Shown: positions 42,226 to 52,900, counted from the first letter of the stretch. The stretch: 55,314 nucleotides of DNA from an uncultured Collinsella sp. (GCA_902493125.1 CABUOF010000002.1:1-55314), one strand, 5' to 3'. Translations and numbers: made by a program. Notes: generated from the letters alone by a model not told the origin.

Positions 42226-43152
42226 ATGCAACGTCGGCAACAGCGCGGCATGCAGACCCAGCCGGTATGCAGCCGTCGCATCTTTTTGGGTAGCGCTCTC
42301 GCTGCGAGCGCTTCTGTCGTCGCCGGCGCACTTGCCGGTTGCCAGCGCCCCTCCACGCTGGAAGTAGTTCAGCCCACGACGGGCGGCGGTCGCGACGACC
42401 TGTCCGATTCCGTGATCGGCAAGGATAAGATCCGCATTGGCATGGAGGCGGCCTACGCCCCGTACAACTGGCAGGTCTCCGAGGCCAGCGAGTACACCAT
42501 CCCCATCGACAACGTGCAGGGCGCCTATGCCGACGGTTACGACGTGCAGATCGCCAAGATCGTCTGCAAGGCCCTCGGCGGCGAGCCCGTTGCCGTCAAG
42601 CAGAGCTTCTCGGGCCTTATCGATTCGCTCAACAACGGCCAGATCGACCTCATCATCGCCGGCATGAGCGCCACGCCCGAGCGCGAGGAGTCCGTCGGCT
42701 TCTCCGACCCGTACTTTATCGGCTACTTTGGCCTGTTCGTAAAAGAGGGCTCGCCCTACCAAAACGCGACCAAGCTCAGCGACTTTAGCGGCGCTACGGT
42801 GCTCGGCCAAAAGGACACCATGCTCGATACCGTCATCGACGAGATCCCGGGCGTTGTCCACAAGAACCCGGTCGATTCGGTTCCCACGGTGTTTTCGAAC
42901 CTGCTGCAGGGCACGTGCGACGCTGTGACCTACAACACCGAGAATGAGAAGGGCTATATGGCCCAAAACCCGGGTATCGTGCCGATTCAATTTGCCGAGG
43001 GCGAGGGCTTTAAGCAGGAGGTCACGGCAAACGTCGGCTGCCGCAAGGGCTCGGACAAACTGCTTAAGCTCATCGACAAGACACTCAAGGGCATTAGCCA
43101 AGAGGAGCGCGACCAAATGTGGGACGCGTGCCTCGACCGTCAGCCGGCATAG
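42226..43152 (+). CDS. Amino-acid ABC transporter substrate-binding lipoprotein
   Basis: A 308-residue solute-binding protein (SBP_bac_3). The N-terminus has a twin-Arg style SRRIFLGSALAAS and a lipobox LAGC with Cys39, so it is probably a Tat-exported lipoprotein. Binding-domain signs: IRIGMEAAYAPYNW, GYDVQIAKIVCKALG, DLIIAGMSATPEREESVGFSDPYF. It delivers a polar amino acid or related cation to the permease and ATPase encoded next (9 and 22 bases apart), making a complete importer operon. AGGGAAGG precedes ATG 42226. Confidence 0.93.
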   Translation: MQRRQQRGMQTQPVCSRRIFLGSALAASASVVAGALAGCQRPSTLEVVQPTTGGGRDDLSDSVIGKDKIRIGMEAAYAPYNWQVSEASEYTIPIDNVQGAYADGYDVQIAKIVCKALGGEPVAVKQSFSGLIDSLNNGQIDLIIAGMSATPEREESVGFSDPYFIGYFGLFVKEGSPYQNATKLSDFSGATVLGQKDTMLDTVIDEIPGVVHKNPVDSVPTVFSNLLQGTCDAVTYNTENEKGYMAQNPGIVPIQFAEGEGFKQEVTANVGCRKGSDKLLKLIDKTLKGISQEERDQMWDACLDRQPA

Positions 43153-43161
43153 GGAGGCAGC

Positions 43162-44310
43162 ATGAAAACCATTAATCGCCTGGCCTCCTTTATCAAGGCC
43201 GACCACCGTTATGTGTACCTGGGCACGAGCGTTATCGCGGCGCTCGGCTTGGCGTTTAGCCAGCGCAACCCCACGCCGCTGAGCTTCTTGGCCCCCACGG
43301 GCGTGTTCCAAGATTGCCTTTGGGCGATTCTTTGGGCCTGGCTCGTCGTGTCGGCGGCGGCGCTGGTCACCAAGCTTATGCACTGGAGCGACTATCGCGT
43401 AAAGTCGCCGTTCGCCTCCGAGCGTTTCCGCCGCGGCGCGCGCCTGGGTAGCTATGTTGTGGTCGCCATCGCAGCGATCTTTTTCGTGGACCGCTGCATC
43501 ATGTCGTTTATCGACCTGGTGCAGGTGAGCATTGTCTCGGATTCCAACCCCAGCGACTTTTTGTCGAGCCTGGTCTACATGACCTACAAGAGCGGGGACT
43601 TCTTCATTCGCGGCATCGAGATCACCATCGCGCTTGCCACCTTCGGCACCGTCATTGCCTTTTTCCTGGCGCTGCTTTTTGTGTTCCTGCGTATTCAGAC
43701 CTTCGACCGCGTGGACAACGACCTGGTGCGCTTCTTTAAGAGTATCGGCCGCGGCTTTGCGACCGTCTACTCCACCATCGTGCGCGGCACGCCCATGATG
43801 GTCCAGGGTCTGCTCATCTATTACGCGGGCTTCACCGTTTTGCGCGGCATGGGCTTCGAGACCGCTCAGGCCAACCAGATTTGGAGCACCTTCACCGCCG
43901 GCCTCGTCACCATCTCGCTCAACTCCACCGCCTACATGATGGAGGTCCTGCGCGGCGGCATCGAGTCCATCGATCCCGGCCAGGCCGAGGCAGCACGCTC
44001 GCTGGGCCTGTCGCAGTGGCAAGCCATGCGCAAAGTCGTGTTCCCCCAGGGCATTAAAAACGCGATTCCGGCGCTCACCAACGAGCTCATCATCAACATC
44101 AAGGATTCGTCGGTGCTTTCGGTCATCGGCGTGTTCGACCTCATGTACGCCACCACCACCGTCGCCGGCGTGTACTACCGCCAGATGGAGGTCTACTGCG
44201 TGGCGCTCGTGGTTTACCTGATCCTGACGCTCGTGGCGAGCCGCCTGCTCGAGGCCTTTGGCAAAAAGCTCGGCGCCGAGGCTCCGGTCACGCTGCCCAG
44301 CTCCAACTAG
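43162..44310 (+). CDS. Amino-acid ABC transporter permease
   Basis: A 382-residue HisM/GlnP-type permease, longer than the usual 220-250 residues because of an N-terminal extension with two to three additional membrane spans (about residues 15-110). The conserved cytoplasmic EAA loop reads EAARSLGLSQWQAMRKVVFPQGIKNAIPA (near 273-301 in pieces) and the IVRGTPMMVQGLLIYY segment is typical. It works with the lipoprotein and ATPase of the same operon. AGGGAGG precedes the start. Confidence 0.93.
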   Translation: MKTINRLASFIKADHRYVYLGTSVIAALGLAFSQRNPTPLSFLAPTGVFQDCLWAILWAWLVVSAAALVTKLMHWSDYRVKSPFASERFRRGARLGSYVVVAIAAIFFVDRCIMSFIDLVQVSIVSDSNPSDFLSSLVYMTYKSGDFFIRGIEITIALATFGTVIAFFLALLFVFLRIQTFDRVDNDLVRFFKSIGRGFATVYSTIVRGTPMMVQGLLIYYAGFTVLRGMGFETAQANQIWSTFTAGLVTISLNSTAYMMEVLRGGIESIDPGQAEAARSLGLSQWQAMRKVVFPQGIKNAIPALTNELIINIKDSSVLSVIGVFDLMYATTTVAGVYYRQMEVYCVALVVYLILTLVASRLLEAFGKKLGAEAPVTLPSSN

Positions 44311-44332
44311 GCTTAGGACGAGGAGAATCATC

Positions 44333-45118
44333 ATGGCAGATACCGCCATTACCGGCACCGCGGCCGCCGCACAGACCAATGAGCCGCTTATCCGCGTCGA
44401 GGGCCTGCGCAAGAGCTTTGGGTCGCTCGAGGTGCTCAAGGGCATCGACCTGTCCGTTAACCCCGGCGAGGTCGTCACCATTATCGGCGCTTCGGGCTCG
44501 GGCAAGTCGACCTTCCTGCGCTGCCTCAACCTGCTCGAGACCCCGGACGCGGGCCACATCTGGTTCCACGGCCAGGACCTTACGGCCGAGCGCTGCAATA
44601 TCAATAAACTCCGCGAGGACATCGGCATGGTGTTCCAGGGCTTTAACCTGTTCAACAACATGGACGTGCTCGACAACTGCACGCTTGCGCCCGTCACGCT
44701 CAAAAAGATGAGCAAGGCCGAGGCCGAAAAGGTCGCGATGGAGCATCTGACGAGTGTGGGGCTCGAAAAGTTCGCGCACGCCGCTGTGGGTCGCCTGTCC
44801 GGTGGCCAAAAGCAGCGCGTGGCCATCGCGCGCGCCCTATGCATGAATCCGCAGATCATGCTGTTCGACGAGCCGACCTCCGCACTCGACCCCGAGATCG
44901 TGGGCGAGGTGCTCGAGGTCATGCGCAAGCTCGCGGCCGACGGCATGACCATGGTCGTCGTCACGCACGAGATGGCCTTTGCCCGCACCGTGTCCGATCG
45001 CGTGGTCTTTATGGACAAGGGCGTGGTGCTCGAGGATGCGGCACCGGCCGAGCTCTTCGGCAATCCCAAACACCAGCGCACCCGCGAGTTCCTCTCGCGT
45101 TATCTCGAGGACAAATAA
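44333..45118 (+). CDS. Amino-acid ABC transporter ATPase
   Basis: A 261-residue polar-amino-acid importer ATPase: Walker A GASGSGKSTFL (about 52-62), Q-loop MVFQGFNLFNNM, signature LSGGQKQRVAIARAL, Walker B IMLFDEPTSALDPE and H-loop VVVTHEMAFAR. The start ATG 44333 follows AGGAGA; the first 17 residues are an Ala/Thr-rich extra tail. It powers the importer made with the two preceding genes. It ends the operon; the next gene starts 72 bases later behind a weak GGGCC/GGCCC hairpin. Confidence 0.95.
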   Translation: MADTAITGTAAAAQTNEPLIRVEGLRKSFGSLEVLKGIDLSVNPGEVVTIIGASGSGKSTFLRCLNLLETPDAGHIWFHGQDLTAERCNINKLREDIGMVFQGFNLFNNMDVLDNCTLAPVTLKKMSKAEAEKVAMEHLTSVGLEKFAHAAVGRLSGGQKQRVAIARALCMNPQIMLFDEPTSALDPEIVGEVLEVMRKLAADGMTMVVVTHEMAFARTVSDRVVFMDKGVVLEDAAPAELFGNPKHQRTREFLSRYLEDK

Positions 45119-45190
45119 CCGACCGCAAACGCTTACGTTGCAGGGCCGCTCCGGTGGGGTGGCCCTCGTCATCACAATCGAAAGGATGTC

Positions 45191-46618
45191 ATGGCCGAGG
45201 TTTGGCGCTTCTTTGCGCATGAGGATGATTTTGCCGATTTGGACGAAGCTGGCGCGTGCGAGCGCCTGGGCCGCGTGCTGTCGTTTCCGACGATTTCGAG
45301 CATGGATGCCCAGACGGTGGACTGGCGGCCCTTCGACGACCTGCGCGCCTATATGCAGCAGGCCTGGCCGCACGTATTTGCGGCGGGCGAGGTCGAGCTT
45401 ATTGACCATTCGCTGCTGGTGGCGCTTGCCGGCAGCGATCCAGCTCTTAAGCCCGTTATGCTCATGGGCCACATGGATGTGGTCCCCGTGGTGCCGGGTA
45501 CCGAGGCCGACTGGACGCACGCCCCCTTTAGCGGGTACGTGGACGACACCTACATCTGGGGCCGCGGCGCGATCGACATGAAGGACCAGGTCGCAGGCAT
45601 TCTCGAGGCCGTCGAGTATGCGCTGGCACACGGTTGGCAGCACGAGCGCACGCTGCTCCTGGCCTTTGGCCAGGACGAGGAGACTACGCAGTACGGCGCA
45701 GGCGCCATCGGCCGAGCGCTCGAGGAGCGCGGCGTTGAGCTTGAGTACCTGATTGACGAGGGCGACTATCGTATCGTTGAGGCTGCCGAGTACGGCGCAG
45801 GCGAGGGTTGGCTTATGCATGCCGATCTTGCCGAGAAGGGCTATGCCGATATCGTGCTCAGGACGAAGAGCGAGGGCGGGCATTCTTCCAACCCTTACGG
45901 TGGCACGTCGCTCGAAGTGCTCAGCCGCGCTATTGCCGCGATTTGCGATATCGAGTGGCCGGCGCGTGTGACCGATCTGCTTGCCGCGCAGCTCGTCGAG
46001 CTGGGGCTTTATACCGCAGACGAGATTGCTGCCAGCAAGGATGACATCGTGCGCGACTGCCTTGCCAGCAAAAAGCTGTACCCGCTTGTGACCACCACCT
46101 GTGCGCCCACGCAAATCGAGGGCGGCAGTACCGGTGCCAACGTAATGCCGCAAGATATGTGGGTCAATATCAACTTCCGCATGCTCGAGGGTACGAGCGT
46201 GGCCGATGTCGTGGCCTGCTGCCGCGAGGCCGTTGCCACCGCTGGGCTCGCCGGCCGAGTCGAGGTCGAGCTGGGCCCCGGCAGCTCCGAGCCCTCGCCG
46301 TCCCCGCGCGTGGGCGGTCCGGGGCTCGAGGCCGTCCGCGCCATCGCCGCCCGCTATTTCCGTGATCCCAAGCCGACGGAGGAAAACGGATCGTCTGCGG
46401 TGGGCCAAGAGCCGATGAGCATCGTGCCCTCGACCGTGATTGGTGCAACCGATGCCGCCAACTACCAGCGCATTTGCCACGAGTGCATCCGCTTCTCCGC
46501 CTTTGTGGTCGACGATGACGAATGCGACCGCGGCGTCCACGGCACCAACGAGCGCATCACCCGTCGCGCCTACCTCCAGGGTGTCCGCTTCCTCATCGCC
46601 CTGCTCCATACGCTCTAG
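45191..46618 (+). CDS. M20-family metallopeptidase (carboxypeptidase S/ArgE-like)
   Basis: A 475-residue zinc- or manganese-dependent amidohydrolase. Metal ligands are His94 and Asp96 in LMGHMDVVPV, Asp129 in WGRGAIDMKD and Glu163/164 in FGQDEETT, with further ligands in the SEGGHSSNP dimerisation region and near the C-terminus. Residues 240-370 form the lid domain. It hydrolyses a peptide or N-acyl amino acid in the cytoplasm. Directly behind the amino-acid importer operon, it may process the imported compound. GAAAGGATG precedes the start, and a half palindrome begins right after the stop. Confidence 0.92.
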   Translation: MAEVWRFFAHEDDFADLDEAGACERLGRVLSFPTISSMDAQTVDWRPFDDLRAYMQQAWPHVFAAGEVELIDHSLLVALAGSDPALKPVMLMGHMDVVPVVPGTEADWTHAPFSGYVDDTYIWGRGAIDMKDQVAGILEAVEYALAHGWQHERTLLLAFGQDEETTQYGAGAIGRALEERGVELEYLIDEGDYRIVEAAEYGAGEGWLMHADLAEKGYADIVLRTKSEGGHSSNPYGGTSLEVLSRAIAAICDIEWPARVTDLLAAQLVELGLYTADEIAASKDDIVRDCLASKKLYPLVTTTCAPTQIEGGSTGANVMPQDMWVNINFRMLEGTSVADVVACCREAVATAGLAGRVEVELGPGSSEPSPSPRVGGPGLEAVRAIAARYFRDPKPTEENGSSAVGQEPMSIVPSTVIGATDAANYQRICHECIRFSAFVVDDDECDRGVHGTNERITRRAYLQGVRFLIALLHTL

Positions 46619-46636
46619 AATGTGACAAAGGGACTG
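46619..46636. repeat. Truncated copy 8 of the dispersed palindrome
   Basis: AATGTGACAAAGGGACTG lies directly behind the M20 gene stop (46618). It is the left arm and loop start of the dispersed palindrome, but the expected right arm is absent; instead an unrelated GC hairpin (CCGGCAACTGGCAACCGG, 46639-46656) follows. This marks a possible break point next to the adhesin locus. Confidence 0.7.
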
Positions 46637-46818
46637 AGCCGGCAACTGGCAACCGGTTTCATCGGTAATGAGATAAAAACTGTCATAGAAAAAGACTAAG
46701 ATATCTTAAGAGACATATGCTGGGGTTGGTATTCCATGAACGACTGCGGGCATGTGCCAGACTGCCTCGGCCCCCGGGGAGCACCCGGGCAGGTCGCCGT
46801 GTGACTGGGGAGGAAATT
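46637..46818 (+). promoter_or_regulatory. Promoter/leader region of the giant adhesin locus
   Basis: The region is AT-rich at 46666-46720 and contains the perfect 12-base palindrome TAAGATATCTTA (46697-46708), a plausible operator. A GC-rich hairpin follows at about 46772-46803 (CTGCCTCGG with CCCGGGCAG, one mismatch), just before the GGGGAGG ribosome site of the short ORF. I see no convincing -35/-10 pair. Confidence 0.4.
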
Positions 46819-46899
46819 ATGCAGGAGCTCAGAGAGACGACGTCTCGACTCGTGAATAATGCTACCGGGGGGGTGTCTAAGCAGGGAACTTCCTGGTGA
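46819..46899 (+). CDS. Short 26-codon ORF with a G7 tract, probable switchable start of the adhesin gene
   Basis: ATG 46819 has an ideal GGGGAGG ribosome site (46807-46813) five bases before it, the best in this region. The ORF reads MQELRETTSRLVNNATG, then runs through seven G and ends at TGA 46897-46899, 28 bases before the adhesin ATG 46928. Loss of one G would make it continue in frame through CLSRELPGEHRPRERWSV into the adhesin MSYGRRRG; gain of one G would stop it at TAA 46878. The frame after the tract is open all the way. As it stands it may encode a leader peptide, or be the closed phase of a switch; a sequencing error in the G-run is also possible. Confidence 0.65.
   Translation: MQELRETTSRLVNNATGGVSKQGTSW
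46867..46873 (+). promoter_or_regulatory. Homopolymeric G7 tract (candidate slippage site)
   Basis: Seven consecutive G within the short ORF, 54 bases upstream of the adhesin ATG. It is in the right place and frame to switch translation of the adhesin by replication or transcription slippage. Confidence 0.7.
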
Positions 46900-46927
46900 A
46901 CACCGGCCGCGCGAGCGGTGGTCCGTC

Positions 46928-49900
46928 ATGTCTTATGGCCGTCGTCGTGGGCTGCGCCCGGTCTCGCCATATGTGATTGTTTTGGCCCTCGCCGTCGCGC
47001 TGACGGCGAGTTTCTTCCTGCCGACCCGTGCGGAAGCGGCGTTTTCGGACCACACGGTTACGACGATTTCGCCTTCGGGGACAACAATCAACCTGTTTGA
47101 TTACTGGGTGAATCCCGATAACCATCTGTCGGTTTCCGGCAACGGCGGCGTCAACGCAAACCACCGGTTCCAGTTTAACGACGGCCAGGGTGGTGAGTCG
47201 CTCAACCATTGGACGGGCAACACGAACCCGCAGCCCGGCATTGTCAACAACACGCTTTTAGACGGCTATCCGCAGCTTTCCAAAACCTGGGGCGGCGAGT
47301 CCCTCTGCTACCTGTTCGATTCCTCTGCCCAGATCGGCAAGACGTCCCATTTTGGCGTGACGGGCCTCCTCAAGGTTCAGAACGGCTACTACGTCTATGA
47401 CAGCTCCAAAAACTACGCAGCCTACAACGCTGACAAGAATGCCTTCGACATCTATGACACCTGGGGCATTGACAAAGTGGGCGATTCGTCCCACCAGGGT
47501 CAGTTCTTCCCGTTCGACGCGGCAGACAAGGTGCTCAAAGAGGAAAACGGCCGGCTCGTCCAAACCGGCATCAAGGCAGACAACACCGGTGATTCGCGCT
47601 ACAACGACGGCCGCCCCGTCAACCACCACTTCGGCCTCTCAATGTCCACGCGATTCGTGCAGCCTGCTGGCGGCAAGACGAACGCGGGCGACGACATGGT
47701 GTTCGAGTTCGCCGGCGATGATGACGTCTGGGTGTTCATCGACGATGTCCTCGTGGGTGATATCGGCGGTATTCACAACCGCGCGAGTCTGAGCATCAAC
47801 TTTTGTACGGGCGACATTAAGGTGAACGGTAATAACGACGGCACACTGAAGAACAAGTACCAGAAGGCGAATAAGGACACTTCGGGCTTCAACGGCAACA
47901 CCTTCGCCGACGGCACCAACCACACCCTCAAGTTCTTCTACCTGGAGCGCGGCGCCACCGACTCCAACATGGAGCTCAAGTTCAACCTCGTGACGGTGCC
48001 CGAGTCCGACATCATCAAGTTCGACCAGGACGGCAAGTTCGTACAGGGTGCCGAGTTCAAGCTCTATAAGACCGACAAGGACTTCAAGACCGTGGGCGAG
48101 CTCATCGGCTCCGGTACCACGGACGAGGCCGGCCACCTAACGCTCACGAACGACGTGGACAACGGCGTCATCAACTTCGACGATCTCTACAACAAGGATC
48201 ACGACAACAACAAGTACTACCTCCTGAAGGAGACGCGCGTACCCGAGGGATACCGCTCGAGTCTCGCGGCGACGGGTGGTAGCATGCAGCTCGAGTACGT
48301 GCCCGCGAGCGCTGAGAACGGCGCGGGCGGCGTCATCATCAACCGCGGCGGTATGGACGCGGGCAGCGTCGTGTGGAAGACCGGTGCGTTCGCCGCCGCG
48401 AAGGAGACCATCACCGCGCCGTCGACCGTGTACAAGGCAAATAATGACCTGACGAAGTCCGACAAGACCGTCAATCTGGACTCCGGCATACTGTTCGCTG
48501 TGGTGCTCAAGCGCGACAAAAGCGCAGGCACAGGTATCAAAGATCCGAGCAATTGGTACGCCGTGTCGGGCGACCCATCGACGGGAGCGGGATACACCCT
48601 CGCCAAGGAGCCGGGCATGACCGGTGCTATCGAGGCGGCGAAGAAGGACCTGCACGCCTTCACGCTCAACACGAGCGGCCAGTACCAGGTAGAGATTCAA
48701 AATCTGCCCGGTGACATCTCCAAGTACTACTACCTGCTGAGCGGTGATGCCCGCAAGGATGCCGAGTACACGGTGGCCATCTACTACACAGCGGCGAGCT
48801 CCATCGCCGAGGCGGATATGGACAACACGGTCCACGTGTTCAGCGATGACCTCCCCGACGGCAAGGAGAATTTCCGGCGGCAGTTCGCCACGCGCCTGCT
48901 CGTCACGAACATCCAGAATCGCCTGTTCGTGCAGAAGACCGATACCGAGGGTAAGCCCGTTGACGGGGCGAAGTTCGGCCTGTACACGGCCGATCAGGTG
49001 ACAACAGACGCAAACGGCAAGGTCGTGCTCAAGGGCGAGCAGACCCCCTACGACACCCTGACGACGGGGTCGGTCGGCAACCCGGTCCCGCTCGAAGGTG
49101 CGGGCATATTCCCGAATACGAGCAAGGAGCACAAGCCGCTTACGAAACGCACCTACTACCTGAAGGAAATCTCAGCGCCGAGCGGTTTCCTGCTCAACGA
49201 CACGCTCACCAAAGTGATTGTGGACGATTACGGCGTCCATGCCGATGCCGGTACGCGCGATGACGGCGTTTCGACGTTTGTGGGCCCGGGCGCGCTGATG
49301 AAGAGCCTGGGCCAGTTTGGCGCAGAGGGCGACATCGACAACACGCTCACGTGGATCAAGGGTGTGCGGCAGACCTCGAATGGTGTGACCGATACTGACG
49401 GTAATCTGTCGTGGAGCAATGTCGATCCCGCCGGTGCCGGCGACACGGTGCACCTCAAGTACGGTGCCAACGGACGTGTCTACCAGTATGGGCCCACCGA
49501 GGAGGGCAAACCCTACCGCCTGGAGACCGAGACGGGCTGGATACGTATGGGTATCACCCAGGACGAGCAGCCCAAGGGGACCAAGTCGAAAGGTGCCCGT
49601 GCCGATCTGCGCGACATGAACAACCTGAATGCCCTGTTTACGGGCGCCACCTGCGTGCGCGTGGCTAACAAGCGCGAGGCGAGCCTCGAGGTGACGAAGA
49701 AGGTTGACGTGCCCGATGGACTGACGGGCAATAAGGATGCGGAGTTCACCTTCAAGTTCACCGTGCCCAAGGGGAAGACGTATAAGGCTGCAGTCTTCGA
49801 GAAGGCGGGCGCGGCCGATGAGAAGCAGGTCGGCGATATGTTCGACCTGACGAACGGACGCGAGCAGACCATCACGGCCGGCCAGACGATCCGCGTGTAC

Positions 49901-52900
49901 GGACTTGGCGAGGGCGACGAGTACACGGTGCAGGAGCTGACCGGCGCAGACGAGATGCCCGCGGGCTATAAGCTGACCGGCCGCAAGCAGGGTGACAAGA
50001 ATCTGACCGGCGTAGGCGATGGTATCATCACCGGTAAGATCGCGAAGCAAAATACCGACGGCACGCTGGCCGAAGACAACAAGCTGGTGTTCACCAACAG
50101 CTACAGCGTGAAGTCTTCGGTGACGCTCACCGGCATTCGGGCGCAGAAGGTGCTTCAAGGCCGCAAGTGGACTAAGGCCGACAGCTTCGACATCTATCTG
50201 CGCGCTGCCAAGGGCACGCCCATGCCCGGGGGCTACAAGGGCGTATCCGGCGTGCCCGGATACGTCCAGGTGGTCAAGACCGTCAACAATGGTGATGAGT
50301 TCGACTTCGGCCAGATTACGTACAAGAAGCCCGGCACGTACACCTATACGGTGGCCGAGCGGACGCCCGACGAGCATGACTCGTCCTGGCTGCCCGGCTT
50401 CGGCTACTCGAGCGCCGGGTACACGGTGACGGTGCAGGTGGACGACACGGGCAGGGGTACGCTGTCCGAGCCGGTTGTCACTATGGCTCGCAACGGCGAC
50501 GATGATGGCGCCCACCACGACCCGGCCGTGCCAGTCGATAACAAGGTCGCGGTGTTCACCAACAAGTTCAGCACCGACACCAAGACAATCTCATTTAACG
50601 CGCAGAAGTCGTATACCGACGAGTCGGGCGACAACCCGCTTGCCGCGGGCAAGTTCACCTTCGAGCTGAAGGCGCTGGGCGGCCTGGCCAACAGCGCGGT
50701 GGGGGCTGCCCCCATCAAGTTCAATGACCTGAGCTACACGGTCAGTGCGAACGACGCGCCGATGCCCGCCGACGGCGTGACGACCGCGGAGAACGATGGC
50801 GGCGGCATTGCGGCTTTCCCGCAGATCACGTTCACCGCTGCCGACCAGAACACCACCTACGTGTACCAGGTGACGGAGCAAGCTGGTTCCGATGCTTCGA
50901 CAACGGGCGGCATGACGTACGACACCACCGTGTACTACGCGATGGTGCAAAACACGCTCGACGACAAGGGCCAATTGTCCTCCACGGCCACGTATTGGAA
51001 GGCCGACGGCACGCAGCTGACGGACACGGGTGGATATATCCCGTTCAAGAACACCTACACGGTGGCCCAGACGATGTTGGCACCGGTTACTGTGCAGAAG
51101 ACGCTGGCTGGGCGTGCGTGGGAGCAGGATGACAAGTTCGATTTCACGCTGACGCCAGCGGATGACGCCACGATGAAAGCGGTTAAAAACAAGGTCGTTA
51201 CTCAGAAGAAGGCTGCCGACTCCGATGAGACTGGCGATTTGACGACTAAGGTCGAGATCGCAGGTCCCGGCGACGCGATGCGCACCACCCCGTTCGGCAC
51301 GGGCGACCTTGTGTTTACCAGGCCGGGCGTGTATACGTTCAAAGTGAACGAGACGAGGCCGACCGACGCGGACAAGACCGGCATCAGCTATGACGACCAT
51401 ACGTCCACAGTGACGTACACAGTGACCGATATCGAGAACGGCACGCATACCGGTAAGCTGACCGCGTCGGTTGCGTACGACAACAAGCAGGCGACGACGG
51501 ATGCCGACCGGCAGGTGACGGGTGCTGCCGCGTTTACCAACACCTATGCGGCCTCCGGTACCTACGCGGGCATCGATGTGACCAAGACTCTGGTTGGTAC
51601 CTCGCTGGAGAATGGCAGGTTCCCGTTAACCATCGAGGCGATGACGTATAACGGCACGAAGGCCCCGGAGCCGGTTGATTCCGATAAGTCGTTCACGAAC
51701 ACCGTGGGCAAGGATGACGGTGACGATACGCAGACCGCCACGATGTCCGGTAAGCTGAAGATGAACTTCACGCAGCTGAGCTACAACAAGATGTACGTGT
51801 ACAAGGTGTCTGAGGTACATGACGCCAACGCTGCTGGATACACGTATGACACCGAGTACCCCGGTGATGCCTTCGTGCTCATCGCGGTGAAGCCGAATCC
51901 GGACAACAAAGGCCAGCTCTACACCAAGACGACCATCGTGAAGGGCCCGGACGTGACGGCGCTCGTTGGCGTGGGCGACAACGTTGATGCGCTGACGGCC
52001 GAGGCGATTAAGGGCCTTAATACCACGACCAACTACGTGCAGACGGTCTCGAGTCGCGGTGCGAAGCCCGCTACGCCTATCGTCCCGTTCAAGAACGAGT
52101 ACAAGGTCGAGACGGTTGAGTACGGTGCGAAGGCCGGTCTACAGATTGAGAAGAAATTCACCGGCACCGGTGATGCGAGCAGAACATTCAGCTTTACGGT
52201 GACGCCCGAGGACTATCAGGCCGAGGGTCAGGATGGCACGAAGTTCATCCTGACCTCCGCCGACGCCGCGGCGAAGAAGCTCGACATCACGGGCGGGGCG
52301 GAGACCTTCAAGATTCCCGAGATGAAGCTCGGGGACACCAAGACCGTGAGCTTGCTGCCGAAGGGCTTGCAGTTCACACACGACGACGTGAGCAATGAAT
52401 GCCGCGCCAACGTCTACCAATACAGGGTGGAAGAGAACGTGCCGAAGCCCGTCCCCGCCGGCTACACCTACGACAAGACGGTCTATACCGTCAAGATCGC
52501 AGTGTCCGACAACGGCGACGGCACACTGAAAGTCGAGACGACGGTTCTGAACAGTGATGGCAAGAGGGTCGATTACCGTAAGTTTGCCCCCGGCGCCTCG
52601 CTCGAGGACAACACGGCGACTATTCCGTTCGAGAACAGCTACAAGACGGTCGCCAGCGACGAGCTGACCCCGCAGGTAACGAAGAAGATTTCCGGCACCG
52701 AGAGCACGGACAAGAAGTTCTCGTTCACGCTGACTGCCACGTCGGAGACGAAGGATAAGATTGCCGCCGGCGATCTGAAGGCTGACGGCCTGAAGGGCGA
52801 CACATCCTCGGAGTCCAAGACCACGGAGGGGAAGATCACCAGCAAGGACGGTCAGCCCCTCAGCTTCTCCGGCATGCAATTCAACAAGGCAGGCGACTAC

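Noticed and set aside
42226..43152. Functional link of the importer to ascorbate PTS or adhesin loci
   Set aside because: Distance and separate terminators give no support; only the adjacency to the M20 peptidase was kept.
42118..45081. Minus-strand open frame of 987 codons
   Set aside because: Antisense to the complete amino-acid ABC importer; a by-product of codon bias.
45119..45190. Terminator between the importer ATPase and the M20 gene
   Set aside because: Only a six-base AGGGCC/GGCCCT pairing (45142-45147 with 45161-45166) and no T-tract; too weak to call.
46859..46927. In-frame ATG 46859 as an alternative adhesin start without slippage
   Set aside because: The frame is open, but no ribosome site lies before it, and it would add a 23-residue stretch with no signal-peptide character. 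It remains possible but is less likely than 46928 or the slipped 46819 start.
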